Notes: generated from the sequence alone by a model not told the origin. DNA of 64,000 bases from Magnaporthiopsis rhizophila (GCA_003049465.1 PYSS01000114.1:41664-105663); one strand, 5' to 3'. Counted from the first letter of the stretch, positions 21,525 to 32,913 are shown. Translations and numbers: made by a program.

Positions 21525-22335
21525 ATGGCCTCCCGAGTCACCTACCGCCGCCGCAACCCGTGAGTGCCTTCAAATCCGGCCTTTTCCCGCTCTTTCGATC
21601 TCCCCGCGCGCTCGATTTGTGCAGTCCACTGGGTCCTTTGCGTCGGTCTCAACGACCCTCTGGGTGACGGCGAGGCGAACGAGTTTGGACGCGCCAATGG
21701 GGATCGTTTTTCGACGGACTTGGAGAAAGCGAAGCAGAGCCGATACCGAAGGCACCTGGGGACTGGGCATGTTGGCTGACGGTCTGGGATTTCGCCGAAA
21801 CAGGTACAACACGTCGTCCAACCGGACACGTCTGATCAAGACCCCCGGCGGCGAGCTCCGTGTCCTCCACATCAAGAAGAAGGGTACCGCCCCGAAATGC
21901 GGCGACTGCGGCGTTAAGCTGCCGGGCGTAAGTACTGCCGAAACCCGCCGCATGCAACCACCACCGCCATGGGCATCATCGCTCCAGCGGGGCCAGGCAT
22001 TCCTCCCTGTCGGCATCGGTCGAGGAACGACGCCGGGGTCGCTCGATTGACCCTCTAGAGGAGTGCGGAATGGTGTTGGGACAAAGACGGGGTCTCCCGC
22101 GGCGTCTACAGGATGTACTGACGTCTCTTGCTCGGTCACAATACAGGTCCCTGCCCTCCGCCCCCGCGAGTACGCCCAGATCTCCAAGCCGAAGAAGACC
22201 GTCCAGCGCGCGTACGGTGGCTCAAGATGCGGCAACTGCGTGCGGGACCGCATCGTTAGGGCCTTCCTAATCGAGGAGCAGAAGATTGTCAAGAAGGTCC
22301 TGAAGGAGCAGACCCAGAGCGAGAAGAAGAAATAG
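21525..22335 (+). CDS. rpl34: 60S ribosomal protein L34 (eL34)
   Basis: Three exons, 21525-21559, 21804-21927 and 22147-22335, giving 115 aa, normal for eL34. Introns of 244 and 219 nt have GTGAGT and GTAAGT donors and ACAG acceptors. The protein begins MASRVTYRRRNPYNTSSNRT, then PGGELRVLHIKKKG, the first zinc pair in PKCGDCGVKLPG, then RPREYAQISKPKKTVQRAYG, the second pair in SRCGNCVRDRI, and ends with a Lys-rich tail. It is a structural protein of the large subunit. The very short first exon and early introns are usual for fungal ribosomal protein genes. Neither intron shows clear C and D boxes of an intronic snoRNA. Confidence 0.96.
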
Positions 22336-23380
22336 ACACGACCCCATGGGAGCTTCTGCTGGTTTTCCTTTTTGCGCATTCTTTCCTATTCCTGCTCTCA
22401 TGCGACGGTGCGGACGGATTACGGACGGGCGGACTCGGTCGGGCTGGGAACGTGCCCGGATTATGGTCTCTCTCTCTCTGACGGCATGATATCTATGCTC
22501 ATGGCCTTGGTGTTCAAATTTTGGGGAACACAAAAAAGGGGACCTGCGTGGTTGGTGCATGGCGGAGCATCACTGCTGGGACCCGGCGACGGAGTTTTTC
22601 TGCCGCTCTCTTTTTGCTTTGGGAACCTGACGGCGTGTTTCTAGGGCTGGTTTTATTTCTCGTCGTCTAGCCTGGGCGACCCGGAATGATGAAGGGTCGT
22701 CAAGTCGAGCACTGAAGCCCAGCCTGGCAGTCTGGGCTGTCGCTGACGAGAAAGTGTATTGTGTGTCGAGTGCATGTTCCCGTCGCGCAGACGAGCCCCT
22801 TTCCCCTCTCCCCCATCAACCACCTGGCCTATACTCTGAGATGGCAATTACTCTCCCGTTTGCTATTTCAATTTTGTGTCGAGGAAGATCAAACCCAGCT
22901 GGCTCACTACTCACCGCGGCTTTCTGCATCTGGTGGAAGCAGCGGTCCATCATTTGAAGCCTACACCATTTCAATCTTAATCCGCAATTGCACAAGTTGA
23001 CTTGATGTGCGTTGAGATCTGCGTAACGACATTTCGTTCTCAAAACTGAATATGTCAATGTACGTTTTCCCAATTGATTTGCCGTGTTGTGGACATTATG
23101 ATGTGCCTGTGATGTGCCTCTTTGCTGCCGGTGACGTTGGTCTGTGCTTCACTGGTAACAATCTCAATGCAGCCTGCGTTGAGTTGGTGCTTACCAGCAC
23201 ACCGCACAGCGTCTACCCCACGGCTCCAGGCATTATACGTCGATCGCATTCCATTATTCGGCAACGGCCAAGACCAATTATTGAATGCCTCCTTGCGCAA
23301 CGAAGCGGAGCTGACGAGGGCGAAATTTGTCACTCATTCATCCAACGGCACACGCACCTTGTTTTTACGGAGCCACAGCC
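22336..23380. other. Intergenic region L34 / NDUFAF3
   Basis: About 1.0 kb. It holds the L34 3' UTR and the promoter of the next gene. No coding or RNA feature is supported. Confidence 0.5.
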
Positions 23381-24166
23381 ATGTCTCGATCATTATGCAG
23401 GGTCGCCGGTCCCAGGCCGACACGCTTAATTTCCCAGCTTCTGGAGACGTCGAGTCCGCCCTGGGCCGTGACGTCTAGTCGCTCCTGCTCTTCCTCCTCC
23501 TCCGGCCACTGTCTATACCAAACTGGCCCAGCGAGGTGCCGGCAGTGGCCACAAACGCACCGCACAAGCTCGTCAGCGGCAGCGGCAGCGCACTCACTGC
23601 CGACGCACCGCGCCCTCCACACAACGGCGCCGGCCCGGGCCTCTAGCGGCAGTGGAGCGCAGGACGGCGAGTCGAGGACGGACCTCGGCGCGCTGGACGT
23701 GCTGGCGGGCGCCGAAACCCCAGCCACGGCCGTGGAAATCTGCCTTCCCGACGGCTTCAAGCTCGGCTCCGGCATCTCGGCCCGGGGTGGGGACGGCTTG
23801 CTGCTGATGGGCGGCGAAGCCTTTGCCTGGCGGCCTTGGGAGTGCTGCAGCAGCGGCAGCAGCGGGCCCCCCAGCATGCGGCTGATCAACGCCAAAGGTC
23901 AATGGGAGGTCCCCAAGGAGGCGTTCGGGTTGCTGGCGCTCGTCTGGCCGCGGCCGGACCTGCTCGTCCTCGGCCTGGGACCCGAGATGCGGCCGTTGAG
24001 CCCGGTCACGCGGAGGCACATCAGCGGCCTCGGGATGCGGGTCGAGGTGCTGGATACGAGGAACGCGGCCGCGCAGTTCAACCTGCTCGCGACGGAGCGC
24101 GGCGTGGGCGATGTGGCGGCGGCGCTGGTGCCGATTGGGTGGAAGGAGGGGGTCGGCGCGGCGTGA
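23381..24166 (+). CDS. NDUFAF3-like mitochondrial complex I assembly factor (DUF498)
   Basis: Single exon, 261 aa. The frame opens further upstream with a TTG, but the first ATG is 23381. The N-terminus (MSRSLCRVAGPRPTRLIS, then Ser/Arg-rich) is a good mitochondrial presequence. The C-terminal half is a DUF498/Mth938-type domain: SMRLINAKGQWEVP, FGLLALVWPRPDLLVLGLGP, the MRPLSPVTRRHISGLGM segment, and VEVLDTRNAAAQFNLLATER, ending AAALVPIGW. Human NDUFAF3 works with NDUFAF4 in early complex I assembly at the inner membrane, and complex I is present in filamentous ascomycetes, so the role fits. The linker between presequence and domain is long and of low complexity. Confidence 0.88.
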   Translation: MSRSLCRVAGPRPTRLISQLLETSSPPWAVTSSRSCSSSSSGHCLYQTGPARCRQWPQTHRTSSSAAAAAHSLPTHRALHTTAPARASSGSGAQDGESRTDLGALDVLAGAETPATAVEICLPDGFKLGSGISARGGDGLLLMGGEAFAWRPWECCSSGSSGPPSMRLINAKGQWEVPKEAFGLLALVWPRPDLLVLGLGPEMRPLSPVTRRHISGLGMRVEVLDTRNAAAQFNLLATERGVGDVAAALVPIGWKEGVGAA

Positions 24167-24859
24167 GTCGTGGTGTGCGTCTGTCGGGATGCGGCTCTGG
24201 GGCATACACACGGTCATGAGCACCGAATCCGGCACGGGGAGCGACGTGGTGCCTTGGTTATGAAGGTTGGGGATAAACCTATGCTGAGAATCATACCTTC
24301 CTATGCAAATCACCTAGACACCTACCTTACAGCGGTCATAGTCCCAGGCGATGGTGCGGGCCTATTTTCCACCAGAGCCTAATCTCAGAATCTCAATCAT
24401 GCCCACGTCGACCACCATTCCCATCTGTGCTGCTCAATCTTGTTACCTCCCTTCCGGCTGCCTCCAGAGCTGATCCTCCCGAGTCACTCAGATAATATTC
24501 ACACCAGCCCCACACTGTGTTGGCTTGCACTGCTGGTATCCAATTAGATGGTTGCGCTAGGCGGGGTTCCTAACCCCCTCCGCGCCTTGTCCGCCGGTGA
24601 ACACCACCCAAACGCCGTTCCATCAAGGGCTATCAAATCTGACGCTTGCTCACTTCATGGTCTTTTATTTCCCTAGTGCCAAGCCTGTTGACCCGTCACC
24701 TGCTTTAGATATAGTAGCTTGAACAGTCTAGTCTTTGAACTTCTTTATTCCACACCCACTCTTCTACATAGGGCGTGCCTTGTCGCCCCCCATAGAGACG
24801 CGTCCCTTGCGCACTGCAACGCGCCAAGGTATCGGCCAACTTTGCTACTATTACTAGAG
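24167..24859. other. Intergenic region, 0.7 kb
   Basis: Promoter and UTR sequence between two genes on the same strand. It has an ACCTAGACACCTACC motif near 24311-24325. No gene is seen. Confidence 0.5.
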
Positions 24860-26563
24860 ATGGGGTCACCGTGGTCAGGTTGCCTCCCCCTGGACATATG
24901 GTACCTGGTCTGCCAGGAGCTGGCCGACAGCGGCCCCGAGTTCGATGCGCTCTTCAACCTGGCCCTGACGAGCCGCGCCCTTGCCGGCGTCGCCCTGCCA
25001 GCCCTGTGGGGCGTGCAACAAGCCGCCTGGATTTACCGGCCAGACCTGTCGAACGCGGGGAACGTCTGCCTGTGGCGGTCGCTCGCGCTGTCCAGCCTCG
25101 GCAAGTCGGCGTTCCCCTACGCCAGCTGGATCCGGGTCATCGAGCTGGGCGGGCTGCGGGGGATGCTGGAGGAGATCGGCAGGACGGCGCACATGCGCGA
25201 GGCCTTCTTCGGCGGCGACATGGACGTGTTCCACCCGCGGCACATGACGGGCCAGACGGTCGTGACGCGCTCGGGCGGGCGGGCTAACCTCAGCCCGGCG
25301 CAGATGGACATGATCACCATCCGGATCGGCGAGTCCATCACGTCGAGCGTGCGCGACGGCGCCGACCGGAGCAACAAGATCGTGGCCGTGGCCGAGCTCG
25401 AGAGCTACCAGCTGCCGGTCGAGGTGCTGACATCCTTCATCGTGCGGCTGACGACGCTGCGGTCGCTCACGCTGCGCACCGGCTCCATACTGGACCAGCG
25501 CGTCGGCCAGGCCATCCGGGAGAGCTGCCCGTCCTTCAGGGAGCTGTGCTGCTACTTCTGCCTCGGCGACGAGGGCGACGGCAAGATGGCCGGCTTCCTG
25601 CTCGCGCTCGGCGCCAACACGCTCGAGAGGTTCGGCGTCATCTCCAGCAACCACCTGGGCCGACAGACGTTTGCGGCCCTGGCCGGCCAGCACCCGAAAT
25701 CGCTAAAGATGCTGCACCTGGCGTCGCTGGGCGACGCCGCCGTCCCGCACCTGCGCCTGCTGTCCCAGTGCGCCGTGCTCGAGAGCCTCAGCCTGGAGTG
25801 CTACCGCCTGGGCGAGGCGGCGCCCCCGGAGAGCCAGGACAACGACTGGTTCGAGCAGGTGGGCGGCTGGCTGTCCAACTCGCGGTCGCTGGCCACCCTG
25901 TGCATCGACATGCTGCCGGGCATGACGGGCCTGCTCTCGAGCGTGCTCGTCTCGGACCGACTGCGCCTCAAGACGCTCAGCGTCAACCTCAACGACGACG
26001 AGGTCGACAACGCCTTCTTCGCCGCCATCGGCCGCCAGACGGCGCTCGAGGACCTGTTTGTGCTGAGCCGCACGGACCCGTACGGCGAGGACTTTGAGCC
26101 GCTCGTGCGGTCCATCGTCAAGTGCAAGGAGCTCGTCCGCCTGATGCTGTACAACTCGCTAACGGGCGGCCAGGTCCGCGAGATCTGCGCCTCGCTGCCG
26201 AGGCTGGAGAAGTTCAGGTTCGACGGCGAGCACATGTCGGACGCCATCCTGCCGCACCTGCTGCTCGCCCCGCGGCTCAACTCGGTCGACGTGAACGCGA
26301 CCTCGTGCTTCACGACCGACGGCATCCGGGACCTGATCCGCAGGCTCGCTGAGGACGGCGGTAGGGGCGCGCACCACGGCTTCGCCCTCTCGATATCGTC
26401 GCAGCTGAGGACGCACCGCTTCACCAAGGATGAAGAGAATGCCATCGAGGCCGAGATCCGGACCAAGCTGGGCGGGACCTTTTCGGTCGGCTACTGGGTG
26501 TCCATCGACGAGGAGGACGAGAGCATCAGCGAGGAGGACGAATTTGTGTTTGTGGATGATTGA
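24860..26563 (+). CDS. F-box-like protein with leucine-rich repeats
   Basis: Single exon, 567 aa. The open frame reaches upstream to a TTG, but the first ATG is 24860. Residues 8-50 (CLPLDIWYLVCQEL, then LFNLALTSRALAGVALPALW) fit the F-box fold that binds Skp1 in SCF ubiquitin ligases. The rest contains irregular leucine-rich segments such as LTTLRSLTLRTGSI, KSLKMLHLASLGDAAVPHLR, LESLSLECYRLGE, LKTLSVNLNDDEV and LPRLEKFRFDGEHM, the usual substrate-binding scaffold of FBXL proteins. The tail is strongly acidic. Fungal genomes hold many such proteins with unknown targets, and no specific substrate can be named. No lesion is seen. Confidence 0.85.
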   Translation: MGSPWSGCLPLDIWYLVCQELADSGPEFDALFNLALTSRALAGVALPALWGVQQAAWIYRPDLSNAGNVCLWRSLALSSLGKSAFPYASWIRVIELGGLRGMLEEIGRTAHMREAFFGGDMDVFHPRHMTGQTVVTRSGGRANLSPAQMDMITIRIGESITSSVRDGADRSNKIVAVAELESYQLPVEVLTSFIVRLTTLRSLTLRTGSILDQRVGQAIRESCPSFRELCCYFCLGDEGDGKMAGFLLALGANTLERFGVISSNHLGRQTFAALAGQHPKSLKMLHLASLGDAAVPHLRLLSQCAVLESLSLECYRLGEAAPPESQDNDWFEQVGGWLSNSRSLATLCIDMLPGMTGLLSSVLVSDRLRLKTLSVNLNDDEVDNAFFAAIGRQTALEDLFVLSRTDPYGEDFEPLVRSIVKCKELVRLMLYNSLTGGQVREICASLPRLEKFRFDGEHMSDAILPHLLLAPRLNSVDVNATSCFTTDGIRDLIRRLAEDGGRGAHHGFALSISSQLRTHRFTKDEENAIEAEIRTKLGGTFSVGYWVSIDEEDESISEEDEFVFVDD

Positions 26564-26899
26564 CCGGGTCGATTCCACCGTGAAATCTACTGCTACCTAC
26601 CTAATATCTCTAACAATCGCAGCTGCCCAGTAGAATACGTCAGGCATATCTATTGTATATGCAACGCTATATTAAAAAAAAGACGCGAGTCGCAATGCAA
26701 GCAAAAATCGAATAGCCCGTTGAGCCCCTTACTCTAGACCAGAAGATTCAAATGCCTCGGCACGATCCAAAGAAGCGACGACGAAAAATGTATGAATTTG
26801 AACAAAAAAAGATGCGAAATGAACGCTGGCCACATATGTATCCGGATATGCAAACGATCTATGCAGTCCTCACTCAGCTAGCCAAACCAAGTCTCCGTC
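26564..26899. other. Short convergent intergenic region
   Basis: 336 bp between the F-box gene and the alkaline phosphatase 3' end. It includes a CTACCTACCTAA motif near 26593. Nothing else is seen. Confidence 0.5.
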
Positions 26900-28829
26900 C
26901 TATGGCTTGGTCGCAGAAACCCAGTCCAGAGGATGGCCCGCAGCCTCGTAACCGGCAGGCTCCGCACCCACAGACTGCTGCTTCTGGGGGCCGCCCGCCG
27001 CGCGGCTCTCCTTGAGCTCCTTAGTGACCTCCTTCACGCCGTCCTGGACGTCGAGGTACTCGGCGAGGAACCTTCCGATGTCAGTGTTCTCGACGTTGCC
27101 CCTGATCTTTTCGGTTCCCGGGCCGCCCGAGCTGTAGACGTTGACGTCCACCGCCGAGTGGCCGTGGGTGGCCCAGCCGACGTGGGCGCGGAGGCTGATC
27201 ATCCGCGAGAAGATGACGAGCGCGTCCTCCGGGTGGGCGACTAGCTGGTCCAGCTCGCTGTCGGCGGCGTTGGTGATGCCCAGGCCGCCCCTGACGAGGG
27301 TGCCGTTGATCCACTGGCGCAGGTTTTCCCGCCGGCGGGCCGTCTTATCGGCGGCGGCGAGGTGCCGGTTCAGCAGGCGCACGAGCTGCTCGGCCGAGGC
27401 GCTGGCGCGCTTGAGGGCCTCGGGGTACCAGGCGTAGACGGGCAGGTGGCCGGGCTCCTGGACAGCGGTGGAGAGGCCGCCCGTCTCGTGGTCGCTGGTG
27501 GCCACCAGCACGCCCTCGGTGTCGCTGGCGTCGATGAAGTCGAGCACGGCCTTGAAGGTGCGGTCGTACTCGAGCACCTCGCGCACCTGCGCGGCCGGGT
27601 CGTTGATGTGGCCGGCGTGGTCGATCCTGCTGCCCTCGATCATGAGGAAGTAGCCCTTGTCGCTGTCGGCCGTGGCCTTCTCGAGCGCGCGCAGGGCCAC
27701 GCGGGCCATCTCGCTGAGGCTCGGGTACACGTCGGCCTGGTTGCGGCGGTCGATCTCGAACGGGATGTCGGTCGCGGCGAACAGGCCGAGCGTGGGGATG
27801 CGCACGTTCTCGCCGCCCTTGAGCGAGTCGAAGCCGCTACGACTGTCGACGTAGCTCCAGCCGTGCTTCTTCTGGGCCAGGCCGGCCACGTCGACGTCGT
27901 CGGCGCGGCAGCTGCCCTCGGTCGTGTTGGGTAGGAAGTGGCAGCGACCGCCGCCCAGCATGATGTCGACCACGCGACCAAGCGGGCCGTCGCCGACCTC
28001 CTGTACGGCGATCTCGTCGTTTTGCATGCGCATGTCGACATGCGAGGCGAAACAGGCCGGGGTGGCGTCGGTGATGTCGGTGGTGACGACTAGGCCGGTG
28101 TGGTAGCCGGCGCGCTTGGCGGCCTCAAGCACGGTGCCGCAGGGGCTGTGGTCAGGGAGGGTGGAGATGGCGCCGTTGTAGCTCTTGAGGCCGCAGGAGA
28201 AGGCGGTGGCGCCGGCGGCAGAGTCGGTGACCAGGCTGTTGCTCGAGCGGGTGCGGCTAGAGCCCCAGAAGTGGCGATCCAGCGTCAAGGCGTCGTCAAT
28301 GGGCAGGCCCTCGACGTGCTGGCGGAAGCTGCGGGTCAGAGATAGGGACGCCGGGCCCATGCCGTCCGACACCATGAAGATCAGGTTCCGCTTGGCCGGT
28401 CGGTTGGGCGAGGCGACGGGCGAGGAGCCGCTCGAGGTCTGCTGGTGGTGCTGCATCCAGACGGCCAGTAGGATGACGGCGGCCGTGGCTAGCAGGGCCC
28501 ACACCAGCAACAGCGTCTCCCGCACGCGGGCGGGCAGCCAGGACGGCGCGGCATCGTGGTTGGCGGAGCGCGGTTGCGAGTGGATGGAGCGGTAAAGCGC
28601 CACGTCTTCCTCGTCGGCAAGACGGTCGGAGCGGGCCGAGTCGGCCGAGCGGCGCGAATCGGCAAGAAGGGGTGTTTTGGAGGAAGGCTAAATTTCAGCG
28701 TTGGGGTTGCTGTCAGTCAGTGACACACGTAAAGCTTGCTGGGCCTGGCGTTGGGGGCACAGCCTATGATGGTTGTTGGGGCATGGAAGTTCTGAGCGAG
28801 CATTCGCGTCCGAGCCACACACATACCAT
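26900..28829 (-). CDS. PHO8: Vacuolar-type alkaline phosphatase, single-pass membrane
   Basis: Two exons on the minus strand: the ATG alone (28829-28827) and 28687-26900, giving 596 aa. The main open frame has no ATG at its 5' end. Reading upstream it runs into an acceptor (ATTTAG) in phase 0, with CTGAC branch sites, and 139 nt further up lies ATG|GTATGT. The spliced N-terminus, MPSSKTPLLADSRR, has a dileucine-type signal as in vacuolar Pho8. A membrane helix follows (LLLVWALLATAAVILLAVW, about 59-77). Catalytic motifs: metal-binding LIFMVSDGMGPAS, nucleophile Ser in VTDSAAGATA, GSRIDHAGH, TSDHETGG, and HGHSAVDVNVY. It hydrolyses phosphomonoesters in the vacuole lumen and is usually phosphate-regulated, but I see no CACGTG in the upstream region. 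The C-terminus is Glu/Lys/Gln-rich. Confidence 0.92.
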
Positions 28830-30287
28830 CTCGACGGGGTCGCTAGCGGCTGCTGAGGACGGACGAGCTGTTCTAGTTGCGGGTGAGGCACGGATGAGGA
28901 GCGCGGGCTTGTTGAGGCCCAGACGCCGAGGTGTAGTGGTGGAATTGGAACCGGACCGACACGCAGAGCATCGCCGGACGCGGGTCTGCTCTTGGTTTTG
29001 ATGGCTTGGCTCGCTCTAGACAGCCGCCCTGTCGGTGGGCCTGCGAGAGGCGTCCTGTGACATGTCTCGGTGCGGTGGATGATGTCAGGCGGCCACTTGA
29101 TTGCGGGTCAAGCAATGCAAGCCGCAGCTGAGCTGCCGCCGCAGAGCCCTGCCCCTGCAGCTAAGCTATGGACCTCGGTAGCGCTGTCGATTCAGGCCGC
29201 ATCGAGACCAGCCTGCCGCCCCTGTCGGTTGGGCAACATGGAACTATCACGTTCTGGTCGGTACAATCTGGTATTTGCCTAGTCTGCCTTCGATAGGCCC
29301 CAGGAGGAGCCGGCCAGGGAGCCAGCCGCCCAGCCACGGGAAATACGACAGGCAGCCAGGGACTTCCATTTTCCCGTCACACGTCCCGTAGAGAGCAAAA
29401 AAGGCTGCTTGAATGGCACTCCCCAAATAGAACAGCCGAAGGAGAACAGACGACGGCTGTTCCTGCCAATCCAGTCAGTGGTCGCACGTTGGGGCAGCAC
29501 AACATGCGATTCGTTGATTACGTAGGATGAGGAAAAGAGTCCCCTGCCAGGCCGTGCCCACTTTGGAATGCCTGGGTTGTTCAAAGGGGAAGAGCGCTGA
29601 AACACAGCATTTGCCTCGGCGTTGGTTGGGCGCCATGTACCTTTGTGGCAGGAGACACGCGGCTCAGGCACCTATCTACAGGCCAGCCTCGCGACCCGAT
29701 CGAACCGTGCCTCGCCAGGCTCACCGTTCGAGGCCATGGCTCTTAATATGTGGTCGCCTGCTATAAATTGCCATGGCCGGACATCCATCTCACCCGTGTC
29801 CCATCACCAACCTCTGTGTCCATCCTCCATTCCTTATCTTTTCTCACCAGCCTCAATCCATCTGGTCGGATCCACCACAACCCACGAACGAAGGAGCACA
29901 GACACGCTTAGCTCTTAATTGAGTCATTCTGTGTGAGAAACGACGTGGAAGTCACAGGTCATCAGAGGCGGTAGGTTAATAAATCCCTCTTACTCTTTTT
30001 CACCAGTGTGTTATTTCATCACTCTGTTCTTTCGAGCGTGAGTAGGTAGGCGCAGGTAGGGTTTATGACGTACCGTGTACCCCTCCAACAGTAAACGGGT
30101 TGTTCACGGGAGAAAAAAATAAAATAAAGAAGAGCCAAGGATCGACAGAAGATCAGCAGAGAAAAGAAAATAATGCCTTTCCCATCATATCCGTTTCATC
30201 TCAATTGCGCTCCTGACAGCATACACACAACATTGGTACCTAACCCGAGTCGACGACATTGTTTGCCAGACGTCGCCGTAGCCGGGA
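28830..30287. other. Divergent intergenic region alkaline phosphatase / hydrolase-phosphatase
   Basis: About 1.46 kb with no supportable gene. TAGGTAGG-type motifs occur at 30043-30060. It should contain the promoters of both flanking genes. Confidence 0.5.
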
Positions 30288-32597
30288 ATGCTTGGTGGCG
30301 GCCCTTCGCTGTTTAGCTCAATCCAAGCTCGCATCGCGCGACTGGTGGGCGACTCCTCAGCGGGGTGCGCGCGTTGGGTCCTGGTGCTGGCCCTGCTTGC
30401 CCCGGCCGTCTCCCTCCTCCTCCTCGCTCGCACTCGACCTATCCGCCAGCGGATGGCCCCATCGTCGGCTGCGGCCGATCCCAAGCAGCCCAGCGACGGT
30501 CCGGAGGACTCCCAAACAAACCAGCAACAGCAACCGCAACAGCAACAGCAACACTGCGCCCACGGTAAGTCCAAGCCTGCTCTGCTCGCCCGGGGGCTAG
30601 GTTGCCTCCAGCGGCCACCCCAGGATACGCCTGACTGACGCATGAGTCTGCCAGACTCCGCCGTAACAGACCCGCCGTTGCTGCAGAAGCACTCGACCTT
30701 CAAGTCGTACACTACTAGCCACTTCACCTACCCGGCCATACGCACCGTCTACCGTCGCCACCCCAAGATCGATGAGCTGCCCGTCTCGCCCTCACCCATA
30801 CCCCTGCTCGTCTTCATCCATGGACTGGGAGGGTCTGCGGCCCAGTTCCAGCCTCTCCTGACCTCGCTGGTCAACGTCTCGTCGTGCCTCGCCGTCGACC
30901 TTCCCGGCTGCGGCCGCTCCGAATTTGCGCCCACCGACTGGGATGCCTACACCACCGATGCTCTCGTCGAGCTTCTCGAGCTTGTCATCGAGGACTACCG
31001 CCAGAAGGATGCCGGTCAACAGGTCGTGTTGATCGGCCACAGCATGGGCGCCGCCCTCGCTGCCCAGCTCGCCAGCAGGACCTCGCCCCGCCGCTCCGTC
31101 GTTGCCGATAATGTCCTTGGCCTCGTTGCCATATGCCCGCCCTCCCAGCCACCCTCGGAGCAGCAGACCTCTCTCTTCCGGAGGCTGCTATGGATTCCTA
31201 CGCCCATGTTCAACCTCTGGCGCGCGTGGGACCGCAGGGGCGGTGTTGAGAGCGCAAGTGTGCGCAGGTTCGTCGGACCCGACGCCGACCTCGAGGCCCG
31301 GAGGCGCCAGCACCGCTTCAACAACCAGAGCCGAACAGCGGTGTGGCGGCGCATCGCTTGGGGATCGCTAGCCGTGTACGAGAACGGTGAGCCGCGGGGC
31401 GGCTTTGCAGGGAAGCGTGTCTGGCAGGGCGTCAACGTTCCCGTGTACCTGATATCAGGGGCCGATGACCATGTCACGCCGCCCGCCGAGGCCGAGAGGA
31501 TTCGCGAATGGCTCTCTGTCGGCTGCTCTCAGCATGACGACGGCCAAGGTTCCGAGTCCCACACAATCGTTGACTCTGCCGCCCCCGTCGACTTCCCGGA
31601 AGCACCGCTCCAAGGGACAACGAGCCCGACGCCACCCAGCGAGGATGTAGTCCAGATGACTGCAGAGCCCGGCAGACCCTCAAGCGAGAGCTCGGAGCGG
31701 CATGACGACCCTTCAACCCCACGAGAAGATAGCCCAGGCTTGCCGCCGCTGCGATCCCGCCCCCTCCAAATGGTCGAGTCCGTGACGCTCCCGTCTCCGG
31801 CAACGCACGCGCTACTCTATACACCGTCTACCGAACGCGTCCTGGCGGGTCTCGTGTCGGACTTCCTCAGCACCAGTGTCAGTCCGCGCCTGTCGCTGGG
31901 CTGGCAGCTGCAGTACCTCTCGAGGGAGGGCAAGTGGGACGTCAAGAACCTGGCCAAATGGCGTGAGGTGGAGCAGGTATCAAAGCCCATAGCGGGCATC
32001 TTCCGGGCCATGAAGACGCTGCGCGAGGTGGACGAAACGCACTGTCCCGCCGCGTTCGTAGCAAAATGGGGTCACACCATCAAGGACGTCATTGACATAT
32101 CGCACGATACGCCCGTGTACGATTCGCGTGGGCTCGAATCTGGCGGCATCCGCTATCACAAATTCCCCACCGTCTCCAAAATCCCTCCAACCGACGACGA
32201 GATCAATGCTTTTATTGCCCTGGTCGACAAGATCCGGGCGGAGCAGCAGGCGAAGTTGCAGAGCGAGGCTGCAGACGCTGCATCCAGGGGCGAGGTAGAC
32301 GCCCAGCGGACGTATATGACGGCCGTCCATTGCCATTATGGTAAAAACAGGTTCGTAGGCCTCCCCACTCGCATCTTGCATGGTACCTAGACCTGGGCTT
32401 GGGCATAGCCGGCTGACTGATAGCTGACCCCTCTCCTCAGGACCGGCTACTTTATCGTTTGCTACCTGGTCGAGCGCTGTGGCTTTGATGTCCAAACAGC
32501 CATTAGCGAGTTTGCGCGGGCGCGACCTAACGGCATCCGACACCAACACTTTCTCGATAAACTACATGTTAAGTACTCTCTGCGAAGGAAGCGATGA
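30288..32597 (+). CDS. Membrane-anchored alpha/beta-hydrolase fused to a dual-specificity phosphatase
   Basis: Three exons, 30288-30564, 30655-32350 and 32441-32597, giving 709 aa. Intron 1 has GTAAGT, a CTGACTGAC branch site and CCAG; both introns are 90 nt. A start at ATG 30642 lies inside intron 1 and would lose the N-terminus. Residues 30-47 form a membrane helix, followed by a Gln-rich linker. An alpha/beta-hydrolase domain follows: VFIHGLGGSAAQF, nucleophile elbow GHSMG (Ser222), acid in SGADDHVTP (Asp363 or 364), and His477 in THALLYTPSTERVL. A Ser/Pro-rich insert (about 380-455) lies inside this domain. The C-terminus is a cysteine phosphatase: HCHYGKNRTG (Cys652, Arg658), then YFIVCYLVERCGFDVQTAI and RPNGIRHQHFLDKLHVKY. 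Both active sites look intact. Substrates are unknown; one membrane-bound lipid or ester hydrolase coupled to a phosphatase is conceivable. Confidence 0.9.
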
Positions 32598-32913
32598 ACC
32601 GCGTCGATCCGTCAGCGTCTTGTTTGGCAGCGTTTGGTCTCTAGGTTGGTCAGATAGTTACAGTGGGTTGGCACAGCATCCCCGTGCGGTTTTATGGATA
32701 TAATTCAAATCATGGCGTTAACACTGGTGCTCGGTTGGTCCCTGGATAAATGGTAGGGACAAGGGACGGTTATCTACTTTGAGTAGATCCTGGTGGTCGG
32801 TGTTCTGTTGTAGCCAAACGGGGTAGACAGTGTTTCCTGAGAATGTTTGATATCATCACCCCTCGCAGCCTTGTTCGATGCAAAGATCATGAATCCTAGC
32901 ACCATCTCATATC
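32598..32913. other. Convergent intergenic region
   Basis: 316 bp between the fusion gene and HRI1. No feature beyond 3' UTR sequence. Confidence 0.5.

Noticed and set aside
21560..22146. Intronic snoRNA in L34
   Set aside because: No RTGATGA/CTGA box pair found by eye in either intron.
24875..25693. 272-codon minus-strand frame opposite the F-box gene
   Set aside because: Shadow; Arg/Ala/Gly-rich with no recognisable domain.
27362..27934. 190-codon plus-strand frame opposite alkaline phosphatase
   Set aside because: Shadow of catalytic-domain codons.
30642..30654. ATG 30642 as start of the hydrolase-phosphatase
   Set aside because: It lies inside a convincing intron (GTAAGT, CTGAC, CCAG) whose removal joins an upstream exon in frame with a membrane helix.
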